DNA from: Corynebacterium sp.
GTDB lineage: Bacteria > Actinomycetota > Actinomycetes > Mycobacteriales > Mycobacteriaceae
Assembly: GCF_030532965.1 (NCBI RefSeq)
Contig: NZ_JAUNKC010000006.1
Location: 58,798-122,797, forward strand
DNA length: 64,000 bases
Direction: 5' to 3'
Position 1 is the stretch's first letter. Each line of letters starts with the position of its first letter. The notes beneath the pieces are model-generated. The model ran no database searches, was not told the origin of the DNA, and was given only the letters and a program-made list of their open reading frames with translations. Of this stretch, positions 1 to 8,842 are shown piece after piece. The translations under genes were made by a program, and so were the position numbers.

Positions 1-1
1 C

Positions 2-703
2 GGCGGCGGGCCCGGCGCCTGGGATCTGATCACGGTGCGTGGCATGAACCGCCTCAACGAAGCCGATGTGATTCTGGCCGACCACTTAGGTCCAACCACT
101 GAGCTCGACAAACTGTGCGACTTATCCACCAAACAACTCATTGATGTATCTAAACTTCCGTACGGAAAACAAGTCGCCCAGGAAAAAATCAACGATCTGC
201 TCGTTGAACACGCACAAGCCGGGAAGAAAGTCGTGCGGCTTAAAGGCGGCGACCCGTACGTTTTTGGTAGGGGATTCGAAGAACTCACTTATTTGGCGCA
301 ACACGGAATCGCCTGCGAAGTAATCCCAGGTGTCACCAGCGCGATCTCAGTTCCCGCCATGGCAGGCGTACCGATTACCCAACGCGGTATTGTCCACAGC
401 TTCACCGTCATCTCCGGGCATGTTCCGCCTGGCCACCCGCTGTCATTGAATAACTGGGAAGCGCTAGCTGCAACCGGCGGCACCCTCGCCGTGATCATGG
501 GCGTGAAAAACGCCCGCCCCATCGCCCAGACGCTTATCGACGCCGGACGCAGCCCCAAAACCCCCGCCGTCGTGGTGCAAGAAGGCAGCACCGAAAGCCA
601 GCGCAGCTTCCGCTGCGACCTCGGAAGCCTCGCCGACGTCATAGAACACGAGCATATAGTGCCGCCGGCTGTCTACATCATTGGGGATGTTGCCGGGCTT
701 TAA
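2..703 (+). CDS. cobA: Uroporphyrinogen-III C-methyltransferase (SUMT), 5' end outside window
   Basis: SAM-dependent methylation of uroporphyrinogen III to precorrin-2, the branch point to siroheme and cobalamin; cytoplasmic. The frame is open from base 2, and its first residues (GGGPGAWDLITVRG) are the SAM-binding loop found near the start of this family, so the gene begins upstream of the window. The internal GTG at 35 is not the start. Further family hallmarks are VVRLKGGDPYVFGRG, PGVTSAISVPAMAGVPITQRG and the C-terminal PAVYIIGDV. Only the methylase domain is visible; whether an N-terminal CysG-type dehydrogenase domain precedes it cannot be seen. It converges on yaaA with a 13 bp gap. 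In mycobacteria a cysG/cobA gene likewise lies near proS. Confidence 0.93.
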   Translation, partial: GGGPGAWDLITVRGMNRLNEADVILADHLGPTTELDKLCDLSTKQLIDVSKLPYGKQVAQEKINDLLVEHAQAGKKVVRLKGGDPYVFGRGFEELTYLAQHGIACEVIPGVTSAISVPAMAGVPITQRGIVHSFTVISGHVPPGHPLSLNNWEALAATGGTLAVIMGVKNARPIAQTLIDAGRSPKTPAVVVQEGSTESQRSFRCDLGSLADVIEHEHIVPPAVYIIGDVAGL

Positions 704-716
704 TCTGGTACCTGGT

Positions 717-1469
717 TTATGCTTCGACCACCAACGTCAATTCCAACGAATCCGGCGTCGATTCAATCACCATGCCGGATTCCTCCAAAACGGTGCGCAC
801 CTGCGACAGTGACGTTGGCGCAGTCTCCGCTAACGCCAATGCCCGCGCCACCAGCCCTTTGTAGTGCTTATTGAAGTGGCTCACCACTTTTCGACTACCA
901 TCAGCAGCCACCGACTCCACCCGGACTGTGACAGCGCCGGGCGCCTTTCCCAATTGTTGGTACGTGCCGGAGCGAAGATCAACAACAAGCCCCGGGTAAT
1001 CCGCGATCGCCTCGGAAATCTTCGACCCCCACCGCTTTTTCATCGTTGGCGGTTTTTCCGACTCACCAGAACCTGCGATAGGTAGCTTGGTTCCACCGGA
1101 AAGCCGATAATTGGGGATCTGGTCGGTGGCTTTTAGCAGTCCAAACAACGCGTCGCCCACCGCTAGTCGCTCCAAGGCTGATGGCGGTAGGGAAGTGGCA
1201 TCGAGGGCGTCGAAAAGCACACCGGTGAACCGGAAAATAGCTGGCATTGTCGGCGCAGAGAACAATTCCTGATTCACGGCGATTAATGCACTAAGTTTTA
1301 TGGAAATCCCCAATGTGGCAAGGGCTTCTTCTTCAGGCAGCGCGATAAGATCCGCCGCGATCTCTTCCCGCACCCCATTCAATTGGGGAAACGACAACGT
1401 GGACAAATCAAGTGGCGCACCGGTACCACCTGCGGCCTTGGTTTCGGACGGGGGCAGAATAATTAACAT
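717..1469 (-). CDS. yaaA: YaaA family protein (DUF328/UPF0246)
   Basis: About 250 aa, the usual family length. In E. coli YaaA limits free iron and DNA damage during peroxide stress and belongs to a DNA-binding fold family; the role here is inferred from that. Visible marks are the N-terminal MLIILPPSETK and, near the C-terminus, SHFNKHYKGLVARALA, both family signatures. An in-frame start at 1490 would add seven residues, but the ATG at 1469 puts the conserved LIILPPSETK motif at the very N-terminus and is preferred. Soluble, with no signal peptide. It converges with the siroheme methylase and diverges from the acyltransferase; the 126 bp upstream presumably holds both promoters. One copy of the 11-mer GCTTTTCGACG (1208-1218, reverse) lies inside it, encoding LFDA. 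Confidence 0.85.
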   Translation of the reverse strand: MLIILPPSETKAAGGTGAPLDLSTLSFPQLNGVREEIAADLIALPEEEALATLGISIKLSALIAVNQELFSAPTMPAIFRFTGVLFDALDATSLPPSALERLAVGDALFGLLKATDQIPNYRLSGGTKLPIAGSGESEKPPTMKKRWGSKISEAIADYPGLVVDLRSGTYQQLGKAPGAVTVRVESVAADGSRKVVSHFNKHYKGLVARALALAETAPTSLSQVRTVLEESGMVIESTPDSLELTLVVEA

Positions 1470-1595
1470 GAAATCCAACTCTATACCCATCTACACCCAC
1501 AGGTGGTGCTAGATTCTGGTTTTCCCACACGACCAATTAACCTAGAACCGCACGTAACGAAAAATCATGGCAGTTTAAAAGGGGGATTGTAACCG

Positions 1596-3437
1596 GTGGC
1601 TTTAGATGTGGCTCAACCACCTACAACCCAGACCCCGCGAAAAGCCCAATTGCGGCGAGTATCCGCAATCGACGGATTGCGGGGGTTGGCAGTACTTTCG
1701 GTGGTTCTCTATCACTTCTTTGGCACCATCGCCCCCGGTGGTTTCCTCGGGGTCGATATGTTCTTCGTCCTGTCAGGTTTCCTCATCACCTCACTGCTTC
1801 TGCGCGAATACGCGGTGAATTCCCGCATCGATCTGCGGTTGTTTTGGCTCCGTCGGGCTCGGCGCATCCTGCCAGCCGCCATCGTGGTTCTGGTGATAGG
1901 CACCGCCGCAGCGGGGCTGGTTGGTGGCGACCCGGCGGTGGGCTTAAAACCCCAATTCATTGGGACTTTGGCTTTCGTGAACAACTGGATGCAAATCGCC
2001 GGAAGCGAAAGCTATTTCGCCGATTTCGGGGTTCAGATTTTCGCCCACTATTGGTCGCTGGCCGTGGAGGAGCAATTCTATGTGCTCTTCCCATTGCTCG
2101 TGGTGGTGCTACTTCGACAGTCTCGTGCAGCGTTGATTGTGGCCAGCGCCGGTTTATGCTGCGCCTCGTACGCCGCGATGCAGATCCTCTATTCCCCAGA
2201 GCTTGACCCAACCCGAGTGTATTACGGCACCGACACGCACTCCTTCGGCCTCCTCATTGGGGTTTTACTAGCCTGCTTTACGACGAGCACCTCCGCCGAT
2301 CCCCACACCGACTCCTGGCCGGTAACGCCTACCCGGCACGCCCCCGCGATGGGGATTGTGGGGCTCATCGGATTGGTAGCCTTAGTGTGTTTCACACCCG
2401 ACACCTCGGCATTCACGTACCGAGGTGGGCTTCTGGCAGCAAGCCTATTCACGATGATGCTGTTGTATTCGATCCTGCACCAACAAGGACCAGCCCATGC
2501 CTTCGTCAATACGAAGTCCACGCGGTGGCTGGGAAAAATATCATTTTCCCTCTATTTATGGCACTGGCCTGTGTACGTCATCATCACCGCCCTGACCCAC
2601 CATCCCGTCCGGTCAATCATCGCCCTGGTTGCATCTCTTTCATTAGCGCACCTCAGCTACACCTGGGTAGAAACCCCCATCCGACGCCACGGATATCGCC
2701 ACATTTGGAACATACTGCGCCCCAAACCCAGATTGATAATCATCGGGACCGGTATAACCCTGCTCATGACGGCCGGAATTGCGATAATACAATCCCCGAA
2801 CGAAACCGCCCTGGAACGGCAGCTTAAAGAACTATCCGCAGCCGCAACGACAACAACTGCGGCACCTGCGGGACCGGCGAACGTCGTCAAGCTAAGTCCC
2901 GGCCCGCATCCCGTTCCGGATAGCGCCGCGCTCACCGCCATTGGGGATTCTGTCATGCTAGCCAGTAGCGACGCCCTTAAACGCCGCTACCCACACATCC
3001 ACGTCGATGCTCAGGTTTCCCGCAATATCGATGCTGCCCCCGACATTCTTAGAAGTCTCGACGCGAAAGATGCCCTCGACCCGATCGTCATCTTAGGTTT
3101 CGGCACCAACGCAGAACTTGACCTCAATGCAGTAGAAACCACAATGACAATCCTCGGCCCCGACCGCATCGCAATTCTCGTCACCCCCTTCGGCGACCGA
3201 CCATGGATCCTTAAATCACACGACAACATCCGCACCGCGCACGCCGAATACCCGAACCTGTACATCGCCGATTGGTGTGGCAAAGCCCAGGCGGACCCTG
3301 CCATTTTGCATGACGACGAAATACATCCCACGGATATCGGAGCCGAAAAATACACCGAGGCTATCACCCAAGCCCTCGTGCAATGGGCAAACCACCGAAA
3401 CCCAGAAACCCCTACCTGCGACAAACCCCGACAATGA
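1596..3437 (+). CDS. OafA/YrhL-type membrane O-acyltransferase with extracytoplasmic SGNH domain
   Basis: 613 aa, GTG start. The N-terminal acyltransferase-3 domain (about 22-370) has a DGLRG box, the catalytic His at about 40 (VVLYHFFG), GGFLGVDMFFVLSGFLIT, an RRARRILPA loop and EEQFYVLFPLL (159-168). Roughly ten hydrophobic segments follow, the last at about 380-397. After an Ala/Thr linker comes an SGNH-hydrolase domain with GDS at 450-452, GTN, and a terminal DDEIHP giving the Asp/His pair (about 574/577). Such proteins move acyl groups, often acetyl, across the membrane onto cell-envelope glycans or glycolipids; the acceptor cannot be read from sequence. Its TGA overlaps the ATG of the downstream lipoprotein (ATGA), so the two are translationally coupled. 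Confidence 0.9.
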   Translation: MALDVAQPPTTQTPRKAQLRRVSAIDGLRGLAVLSVVLYHFFGTIAPGGFLGVDMFFVLSGFLITSLLLREYAVNSRIDLRLFWLRRARRILPAAIVVLVIGTAAAGLVGGDPAVGLKPQFIGTLAFVNNWMQIAGSESYFADFGVQIFAHYWSLAVEEQFYVLFPLLVVVLLRQSRAALIVASAGLCCASYAAMQILYSPELDPTRVYYGTDTHSFGLLIGVLLACFTTSTSADPHTDSWPVTPTRHAPAMGIVGLIGLVALVCFTPDTSAFTYRGGLLAASLFTMMLLYSILHQQGPAHAFVNTKSTRWLGKISFSLYLWHWPVYVIITALTHHPVRSIIALVASLSLAHLSYTWVETPIRRHGYRHIWNILRPKPRLIIIGTGITLLMTAGIAIIQSPNETALERQLKELSAAATTTTAAPAGPANVVKLSPGPHPVPDSAALTAIGDSVMLASSDALKRRYPHIHVDAQVSRNIDAAPDILRSLDAKDALDPIVILGFGTNAELDLNAVETTMTILGPDRIAILVTPFGDRPWILKSHDNIRTAHAEYPNLYIADWCGKAQADPAILHDDEIHPTDIGAEKYTEAITQALVQWANHRNPETPTCDKPRQ

Positions 3438-5029
3438 AAAAACACGCCATCTTTATCGTAAGTACCGCCCTCGCTGCCTTGACTGCGTGCAGCCCCGAGC
3501 CAACCTCACCTGCTCCGACACCCACCACAATCACAGTTGCCACGGAGCCCTTTGCCTCAATCAACCCGTTAGAACAGCAACCACACCCGCTAACAACGCT
3601 GCTGTACCAGCCGCTCTTTAGCTACCTGCCACACAGCACCAACCGGTACCACCTCGACACCGTGCGCTCACTCGGCAACGTCACCGACATTAGCCCCGAC
3701 GGAACCACCTACACCATCACGCTCCACAACCGCAGCTGGTCCGACCAAACCCCCATCACCACCAACGACATCGAACTATGGTGGCAACTGTCGAACACCG
3801 CACAAACCCTGCCAGAAACCGTCACCGAACTGACGATTCTCAGCCACGATACCTTCACCATCACGGCCGACCAAGCCTACAATCCGACCTGGTTCATCGG
3901 GAACCAACTCAACCGCATCACCCCGCTGCCGCAACACGCTTGGAACCCCACCAATACCCTCACACCCACTGAACTACTCGAGGCCATCACAGCCGACGCT
4001 GCCAACCCCAATCAACCACGCTGGAAGACCACCAACGGGCCGTACGTTATGGCAGCACACTCAGTACAGGAAACCACAACGCTCACCATCAACCCCAATT
4101 ACGACGGCCTCGATAAACCCACTATCCCGACGGTCATCCTGAGCGCCGCCAACGACCGGCACCACACCGCCGACTACCAAACACTGCCCCCCAATACCGA
4201 TCCGGGTGCTCTGAACGAACTACGAGATGCTGGGTTTACGATCATGCCACGGTATGGGCATGCAATTAACTATATGGTGCCGAATATGACCAACCCCCTC
4301 ATTGGGGAAATGTATATCCGAAGTGTTATACAACAACTTGTCGACCAGCAGAAAATTATCAAGACAGTCTGGAACGGGCACGCCCTCCCAGGATGTGGGC
4401 CAACTCCAACGAACCCCAATCAACCATGTTCGTCGACATATAATCCAACGAGCGCGAAAAAAATACTGGAGAAAAACGGCTGGGTAAAACGCGGCGGTAG
4501 ATTCCACTGCAGTGAAGCTGATAAATGCGGTGGTGGAGCGGAAACAGGGCAAGAACTAGCTCTGGAAATTGCCGCGCCTACCGGAATCTTCAGCGACAAG
4601 ATCTTCCCAATTCTGGAAAAAGACTTTGAATCAGCAGGAATAAAACTCCAGCTAAAAACCACCGAGAATCCGTTTGAAATGCTTGCCGAATGTGAGCAAG
4701 TGGTTGAATGCTCCTGGCAATTGGGGATTTTCACAAACAGTGTTGCATGGATATTCCCAATTGCGGCTACAGGCGAGGACATTCTTTCCACCTCCGGCCG
4801 CGCTAATGTGGGTTCCTTTTCCGCTCTCGAGGTCGACGCTGCGATTGAAGCTTCCGTTTTCTCCAATGGTGAGGATGCGACAACTCCTACCTACATCGAT
4901 GCAGTTGCCTCTGAGCAGCCGTTGATTTGGCTTCCAACTCCTCCGGAGAAATTCGTGGCGGTGCGCGACTCGCTCGTTGGCGTGGATCCCACAAGCGGTT
5001 TCGTCCCCCAGGACTGGCGACTGCACTAA
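3434..5029 (+). CDS. Family-5 ABC substrate-binding lipoprotein (OppA/DppA type)
   Basis: 531 aa. The start ATG at 3434 overlaps the acyltransferase stop as ATGA; the longer frame upstream is only overlap. The signal peptide is MKKHAIFIVSTALAALTAC with lipobox LTAC, so it is predicted to be a lipid-anchored exoprotein. The body has the SBP_bac_5 layout: a binding-fold N-terminus (about 40-110), an ISPDGTTYTITLHNRSWSDQTPI-like block (read as two shorter parts), and a C-terminal lobe ending in IWLPTPPEKFVAVRD. These proteins capture peptides or similar solutes for an ABC importer, but no permease or ATPase gene lies nearby, so it is an orphan. The Thr/Asn/Pro-rich first half and CCCCAAT-rich codon choice (five copies of that word in either orientation are in or near this gene) set it apart from the neighbours. 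Confidence 0.82.
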   Translation: MKKHAIFIVSTALAALTACSPEPTSPAPTPTTITVATEPFASINPLEQQPHPLTTLLYQPLFSYLPHSTNRYHLDTVRSLGNVTDISPDGTTYTITLHNRSWSDQTPITTNDIELWWQLSNTAQTLPETVTELTILSHDTFTITADQAYNPTWFIGNQLNRITPLPQHAWNPTNTLTPTELLEAITADAANPNQPRWKTTNGPYVMAAHSVQETTTLTINPNYDGLDKPTIPTVILSAANDRHHTADYQTLPPNTDPGALNELRDAGFTIMPRYGHAINYMVPNMTNPLIGEMYIRSVIQQLVDQQKIIKTVWNGHALPGCGPTPTNPNQPCSSTYNPTSAKKILEKNGWVKRGGRFHCSEADKCGGGAETGQELALEIAAPTGIFSDKIFPILEKDFESAGIKLQLKTTENPFEMLAECEQVVECSWQLGIFTNSVAWIFPIAATGEDILSTSGRANVGSFSALEVDAAIEASVFSNGEDATTPTYIDAVASEQPLIWLPTPPEKFVAVRDSLVGVDPTSGFVPQDWRLH

Positions 5030-5053
5030 TTTTCGCGTTTCGGCACGCCTTAT

Positions 5054-5085
5054 ACCGGGTCTGCCAAGGTGTCTGCAGACCCGGT
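5054..5085. terminator. Bidirectional terminator between lipoprotein and DUF222-HNH genes
   Basis: Perfect inverted repeat ACCGGGTCTGC / GCAGACCCGGT with a 10-nt loop, lying between two converging genes. It can serve both strands. No long U tract follows on either side. Confidence 0.75.
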
Positions 5086-5103
5086 GTGCTAGTTGCGATG
5101 TAG

Positions 5104-6291
5104 TTAATGAAGTAGCCTGCGTGCTACTTCGTAGAAGCTTTTGTTAATGATCGGTGCGCGGTTAAACCGAAGGGGACTGGTGGGGGTTCGGCGATGTCCG
5201 ATTCTTCCGGATGTCAGATCTTTTTCAATTCTGCCGTTTTTAGGTTTGGCTGGATTGTCGTCGTTTTCCATGTTGTGGCGTTTGCATAGTGGTGCCAAGT
5301 TGTTTTGTTCGGTGGCTCCGCCTTGGGAAAAAGCCGTGATGTGATGCTGTTGGCAGTGTTGCGCTGGGATACGACAGTCGGGGTGTACACACATGAGGTG
5401 TCCGGCGATGGAGATGAGACGTTGTTCGTCGCTGGCGAGCCGTTGCCGGATGGGGATTGGTGGGCTGAGCTCGATAGTGTCCGTTGTGGTTTTATACGCG
5501 ATTGTAGTGTAACCGTGGGGTTTAAGAATGAGGTCGGCGTATTCTGCGAGATCGATCATCCCGCCGGTTGTTGTTGCTACAGTTCCGTCGATGTGTTCGA
5601 CGGTTTCGGCGAGCGGGATGAGAATGAGCGGGCCATAGTGGTTGTCTGGTGTGCTGCCGGCGGCGGGGGTGCTGACCCGATTAACGATAAGCTGAGCGCG
5701 TGCTTCCTCAATGCTGCTGGCGTGATGTTGGTGAAAGAGCGCCTTGGCTTCGTCGTTAAGTGCCGTGAGCATGCGGTTTGCTTGTTCGCTGGTCAGTTTC
5801 ATCATGACGTGGTGCATGCCGTCGATATCGGGCGTTTTGCTGAAGCGGGCGTAGCTGGCGCGGGGTTTATTGGCGAGTTGTTCGTTGAGTTTAGTTACGC
5901 GAATCCGCATGTATTCCCCCAATTCGTCGGTTGTGGCGGATGCGCCGTAGCGGAGGAATTCAGTGCAAATGTTGTCACGGGGTACCCCGAGGTTGGACAG
6001 TTTGCGGCAGTATTTGGCTATGGTTGCAAGCTTTTCGACGCTCAACCGTGCGGCCGCAGCTTCGTGAAGCTCTGCGGTGGTGAAGAAACGGGCATTGCGG
6101 ATGAGTTTCGTGGCGTTATTGAAGGTGTCGCCGAGCGCTTGGGCAATGTCTTCCGGTTTTGGTTGTTCCGTTTTGATTTCAAGCAGCAACTCAGCACCGT
6201 GGCTGGTGAGATTGCGGTAACGGTTCAGCAGTACGCCCATGGTTTTGACGGTAGAGGCGTCGAAAAGCGATAGCAAGCGAAATGAGAACAT
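5104..6291 (-). CDS. DUF222 domain protein with C-terminal HNH endonuclease motif
   Basis: About 395 aa from the ATG at 6291. The frame extends to a TTG at 6363, and the ATG at 6240 is another possible start, so the N-terminus is uncertain. The first two thirds is a helical DUF222 (13E12-repeat-like) region. The C-terminal part has the HNH layout: CVHPDC, then HCQQHHITAFSQGG, then NNLAPLCKRHN, with the paired His residues and Cys-x4-Cys/Cys-x2-His positions expected for a beta-beta-alpha metal site. Actinobacteria carry many such proteins; a nuclease role is inferred from the motif and the target is unknown. Three copies of ATTGGGG/CCCCAAT and two inverted copies of GCTTTTCGACG (6030, 6258) lie in or next to this gene. 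Confidence 0.8.
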   Translation of the reverse strand: MFSFRLLSLFDASTVKTMGVLLNRYRNLTSHGAELLLEIKTEQPKPEDIAQALGDTFNNATKLIRNARFFTTAELHEAAAARLSVEKLATIAKYCRKLSNLGVPRDNICTEFLRYGASATTDELGEYMRIRVTKLNEQLANKPRASYARFSKTPDIDGMHHVMMKLTSEQANRMLTALNDEAKALFHQHHASSIEEARAQLIVNRVSTPAAGSTPDNHYGPLILIPLAETVEHIDGTVATTTGGMIDLAEYADLILKPHGYTTIAYKTTTDTIELSPPIPIRQRLASDEQRLISIAGHLMCVHPDCRIPAQHCQQHHITAFSQGGATEQNNLAPLCKRHNMENDDNPAKPKNGRIEKDLTSGRIGHRRTPTSPLRFNRAPIINKSFYEVARRLLH

Positions 6292-6428
6292 TCTTAAGCA
6301 ATATTTTCCCAGTTCACACGCCAGATAATTTCTTGCTGATAGTTTGTCAATTGGGGGAACCAAACCGGGGTTTCGGTGAGTCTAACTAATAATGTGCTCT
6401 GCATGAATTCCCCCAATGCGGGGGCTGC

Positions 6429-6434
6429 TATTAT
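6429..6434 (+). promoter_or_regulatory. -10 element of proS (leaderless transcript predicted)
   Basis: TATTAT ends 8 nt before the proS ATG at 6443, which would place the transcription start at or next to the start codon. No Shine-Dalgarno sequence is present upstream of this ATG, in agreement with a leaderless mRNA. Confidence 0.6.
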
Positions 6435-6442
6435 TACCAACC

Positions 6443-8200
6443 ATGATTACTCGTCTTTCTACGCTGTTTCTGCGCACACTGCGCGAAGATCCAGCTGATG
6501 CTGAAGTTCCTAGCCACAAGCTTCTAGTCCGCGCCGGTTATATCCGCCGTGTCGCTCCCGGTGTGTACACCTGGTTGCCGTTGGGGTTGCGGACGTTGCG
6601 CAAAATTGAGGCTGTGGTGCGCGAGGAGATGGATTCCATTGGTGCACAGGAGTTGTTGTTTCCTGCGCTGCTGCCTCGGGAACCGTATGAACAGACGAAT
6701 CGGTGGACTGAGTACGGGGAGTCTTTGTTTAGGCTCAAGGATCGTAAAAACGTCGACATGCTTTTGGGGCCTACCCACGAGGAGATGTTCACTGCTCAGG
6801 TGAAAGACTTGTACACATCGTATAAGGATTTCCCGGTTACGCTTTACCAGATCCAGACGAAGTACCGTGACGAAGAACGGCCTCGGGCAGGTATTTTGCG
6901 GGGCCGGGAGTTCGTGATGAAGGATTCGTACTCCTTCGATATGACGGATGCTGGTTTGGAACAGTCCTACGCCGCGCACCGCAAGGCATATCAGGCGATT
7001 TTTGATCGGCTGGGTGTTGAATACGTCATTTGTCAGGCAACCTCTGGCGCTATGGGCGGTTCGGCTTCGGAAGAGTTCTTGGCAGTTTCTCCCAATGGGG
7101 AGGACACATTCGTTCGGGCGACTGACGGTGACTACGCGGCGAACGTTGAGGCGGTCGTAACGCAACCTGGCGTTGCTATTGAAATCGCCGGTCAGCCAGA
7201 CGCGCAGGAATACGTTACGCCGGAATCGGAAACAATCGAGGCATTGGTAGCGTGGGCTAATAACGCAGGAATTACAGTCTCCGGCCGGGATGTTACCGCG
7301 GCGGACACATTGAAGTGCTTGGTGGTCAAGGTGCGGCAACCAGGCGCTGAGGACTGGGAGTTGACGGGTATCCTGTTGCCTGGCGATCGGGAAGTCGACG
7401 TCAAGCGTCTCGAGGCATCATTGGAGCCTGCAGAGGTTGAATTGGCAGTCGAGGAGGATTTCGCAAAGAACTCTTTCCTGGTTAAGGGGTATGTCGGTCC
7501 TCGCGGTCTGGCTGCTAATGGTGTGACGGTGCTTGCCGATCCCCGCGTGGCCGAGGGCACTTCGTGGATAACCGGTGCGGATGCGCCTCAACGGCATGTG
7601 ATTGGTCTGGTTGCTGGTCGTGACTTCACGGTGGATGGTTTTATCGAGGCTGCCGAGGTGCGCGAGGGCGATCCGGCGCCGGACGGTCAGGGCGTGCTCA
7701 CGCTGGAACGAGGCATCGAGATCGGCCACATCTTCCAATTAGGCAGGAAATATACCGAGGCGTTCGATGTGCAGATTCTCGACGAGAACGGTAAACGCGC
7801 AATCCCGACGATGGGTTCCTACGGCATTGGGGTTTCCCGGTTAATGGCGGTGTTGGCCGAGCAACGCCACGATGAAAAAGGCCTGAATTGGCCCGTAGCT
7901 GTAGCGCCGTATCATGTGCATGTTGTTGTGGCGAATAAGGATGAGGCCGCAGTCGCTGCTGGTGATCGCATCGTGTCCGAGCTGGATGTGGCGGGCATCG
8001 AGGTGCTTTTCGACGACCGGCCGAAGGTTAGCCCCGGCGTAAAATTTAAAGACGCTGAATTGCTCGGCATGCCGTTTGTTGTGGTGATCGGCAGGAGCTT
8101 TGCGGATGGAGTAGTCGAGCTGCGTGTGCGGGGTGGGGAGACTCTATCGGTTGCGGCCGACGACATTGTCTCCCAGCTTCTTAAGTTGCTTGCACGCTAA
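6443..8200 (+). CDS. proS: Prolyl-tRNA synthetase (bacterial type with editing domain)
   Basis: 585 aa; charges tRNA-Pro. Class II synthetase: motif 1 region around [21 protein letters not shown], motif 2 [19 protein letters not shown], motif 3 [14 protein letters not shown]. Between motifs 2 and 3, about residues 220-400, sits the long insertion that in bacterial-type ProRS clears mischarged Ala-tRNA-Pro (KCLVVKV and the block near GYVGPRGL). The C-terminal anticodon-binding domain ([10 protein letters not shown]..., [17 protein letters not shown]) closes the protein. An in-frame GTG-type start at 6416 was rejected because [17 protein letters not shown] is the usual N-terminus and a -10 box sits just upstream. 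One GCTTTTCGACG copy (8005) encodes VLFDDR. Essential backbone gene. Confidence 0.97.
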   Translation: MITRLSTLFLRTLREDPADAEVPSHKLLVRAGYIRRVAPGVYTWLPLGLRTLRKIEAVVREEMDSIGAQELLFPALLPREPYEQTNRWTEYGESLFRLKDRKNVDMLLGPTHEEMFTAQVKDLYTSYKDFPVTLYQIQTKYRDEERPRAGILRGREFVMKDSYSFDMTDAGLEQSYAAHRKAYQAIFDRLGVEYVICQATSGAMGGSASEEFLAVSPNGEDTFVRATDGDYAANVEAVVTQPGVAIEIAGQPDAQEYVTPESETIEALVAWANNAGITVSGRDVTAADTLKCLVVKVRQPGAEDWELTGILLPGDREVDVKRLEASLEPAEVELAVEEDFAKNSFLVKGYVGPRGLAANGVTVLADPRVAEGTSWITGADAPQRHVIGLVAGRDFTVDGFIEAAEVREGDPAPDGQGVLTLERGIEIGHIFQLGRKYTEAFDVQILDENGKRAIPTMGSYGIGVSRLMAVLAEQRHDEKGLNWPVAVAPYHVHVVVANKDEAAVAAGDRIVSELDVAGIEVLFDDRPKVSPGVKFKDAELLGMPFVVVIGRSFADGVVELRVRGGETLSVAADDIVSQLLKLLAR

Positions 8201-8201
8201 C

Positions 8202-8723
8202 TTATATATTTCCCCAATGGGGCATCAGGTTTTTGCTGGTGCCCTCTTGTAGTTTGTCATCACCCGCGCGTTTTAAGCTGTTGAATGTGCCGATAAAGCC
8301 GATCACACAGTCGTTAAGTTACGCCAACGTTTTGGGCGGGTGTCGGGTAAGACGCCCGCCATCAAGCCCATTCGTCACACCGGCATGGCCAGTTCCTACA
8401 ACATGCTTATCGACGAACTTCGGGTTGCCGGATTTCATCGTGGCGTAGTTCGTCCCACACGTTGTCTTTTCTGCCATGCTTTGGTAGCCAGCTTCTGAAT
8501 AGAAGCGCAGCACCGGAATAGGGTATTCGGAATCATCGAACACGACCTGATCACCGGAAAGCCCCGCGATGTTGTGGACGAAATGAGCGTTTAAAGAAAC
8601 CGCCGCCCGAACGCTTTTTAGGCGTTCTTCTCCCACCGCGAAGGCCGCGGAGTCACCCAACGAATGACCAGCTACCACAATGCGCTTTGGAGCAATAAAA
8701 CGCTCATTGCGCGTTTGTGACGT
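8202..8723 (-). pseudogene. Remnant of an alpha/beta hydrolase (serine hydrolase)
   Basis: A decayed gene. One reading frame runs from about 8723 down to 8202 with a TAA at 8319-8321 splitting it; after the stop the same frame continues sensibly (VIGFIGTFNSLKRAGDDKL) to a TAA at 8202. The 5' end is missing: an in-frame stop lies at 8724-8726, directly before the beta-strand leading to the nucleophile elbow RIVVAGHSLGD. The Ser nucleophile (GHSLG) and a late GTGHAGVTNG that could supply the catalytic His are kept, but the N-terminal half of the fold is gone. Similar proteins are lipase/dienelactone-hydrolase-like. The longest intact piece (8319-8678, 119 aa) is unlikely to fold. It lies between proS and the beta-helix gene. 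Confidence 0.7.
8221..8243 (+). terminator. Hairpin after proS
   Basis: GGCATCAG / CTGGTGCC (one G-U pair) with a U-rich loop, 20 bases after the proS stop. The U tract behind it is short, so termination is likely but not certain. It overlaps the tail of the hydrolase remnant on the other strand. Confidence 0.5.
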
Positions 8724-8798
8724 TTACTTGTCAATGAATGACGTGAGGCGCTTTTCCCTTAGCTTTTAACGCCACCCACAGGCACATTGATGCAAAAA

Positions 8799-8823
8799 GG
8801 GAGGCAGGGGTGCCCCGCCTCCC
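8799..8823 (-). terminator. Rho-independent terminator of the beta-helix gene
   Basis: Strong GC stem GGGAGGC-A-GGGG / CCCC-GCCTCCC with a 2-nt loop, followed on the minus strand by TTTTT. It lies 20 bp past the stop of the beta-helix repeat gene. Confidence 0.85.
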
Positions 8824-8842
8824 GTTGCCTAGGTGAGAGAAG

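Noticed and set aside
5305-6273. Plus-strand open frame of 322 codons antisense to the DUF222-HNH gene
   Set aside because: Shadow of the minus-strand gene; no ribosome site, no recognisable motif, odd Cys/Val/Gly-rich composition.
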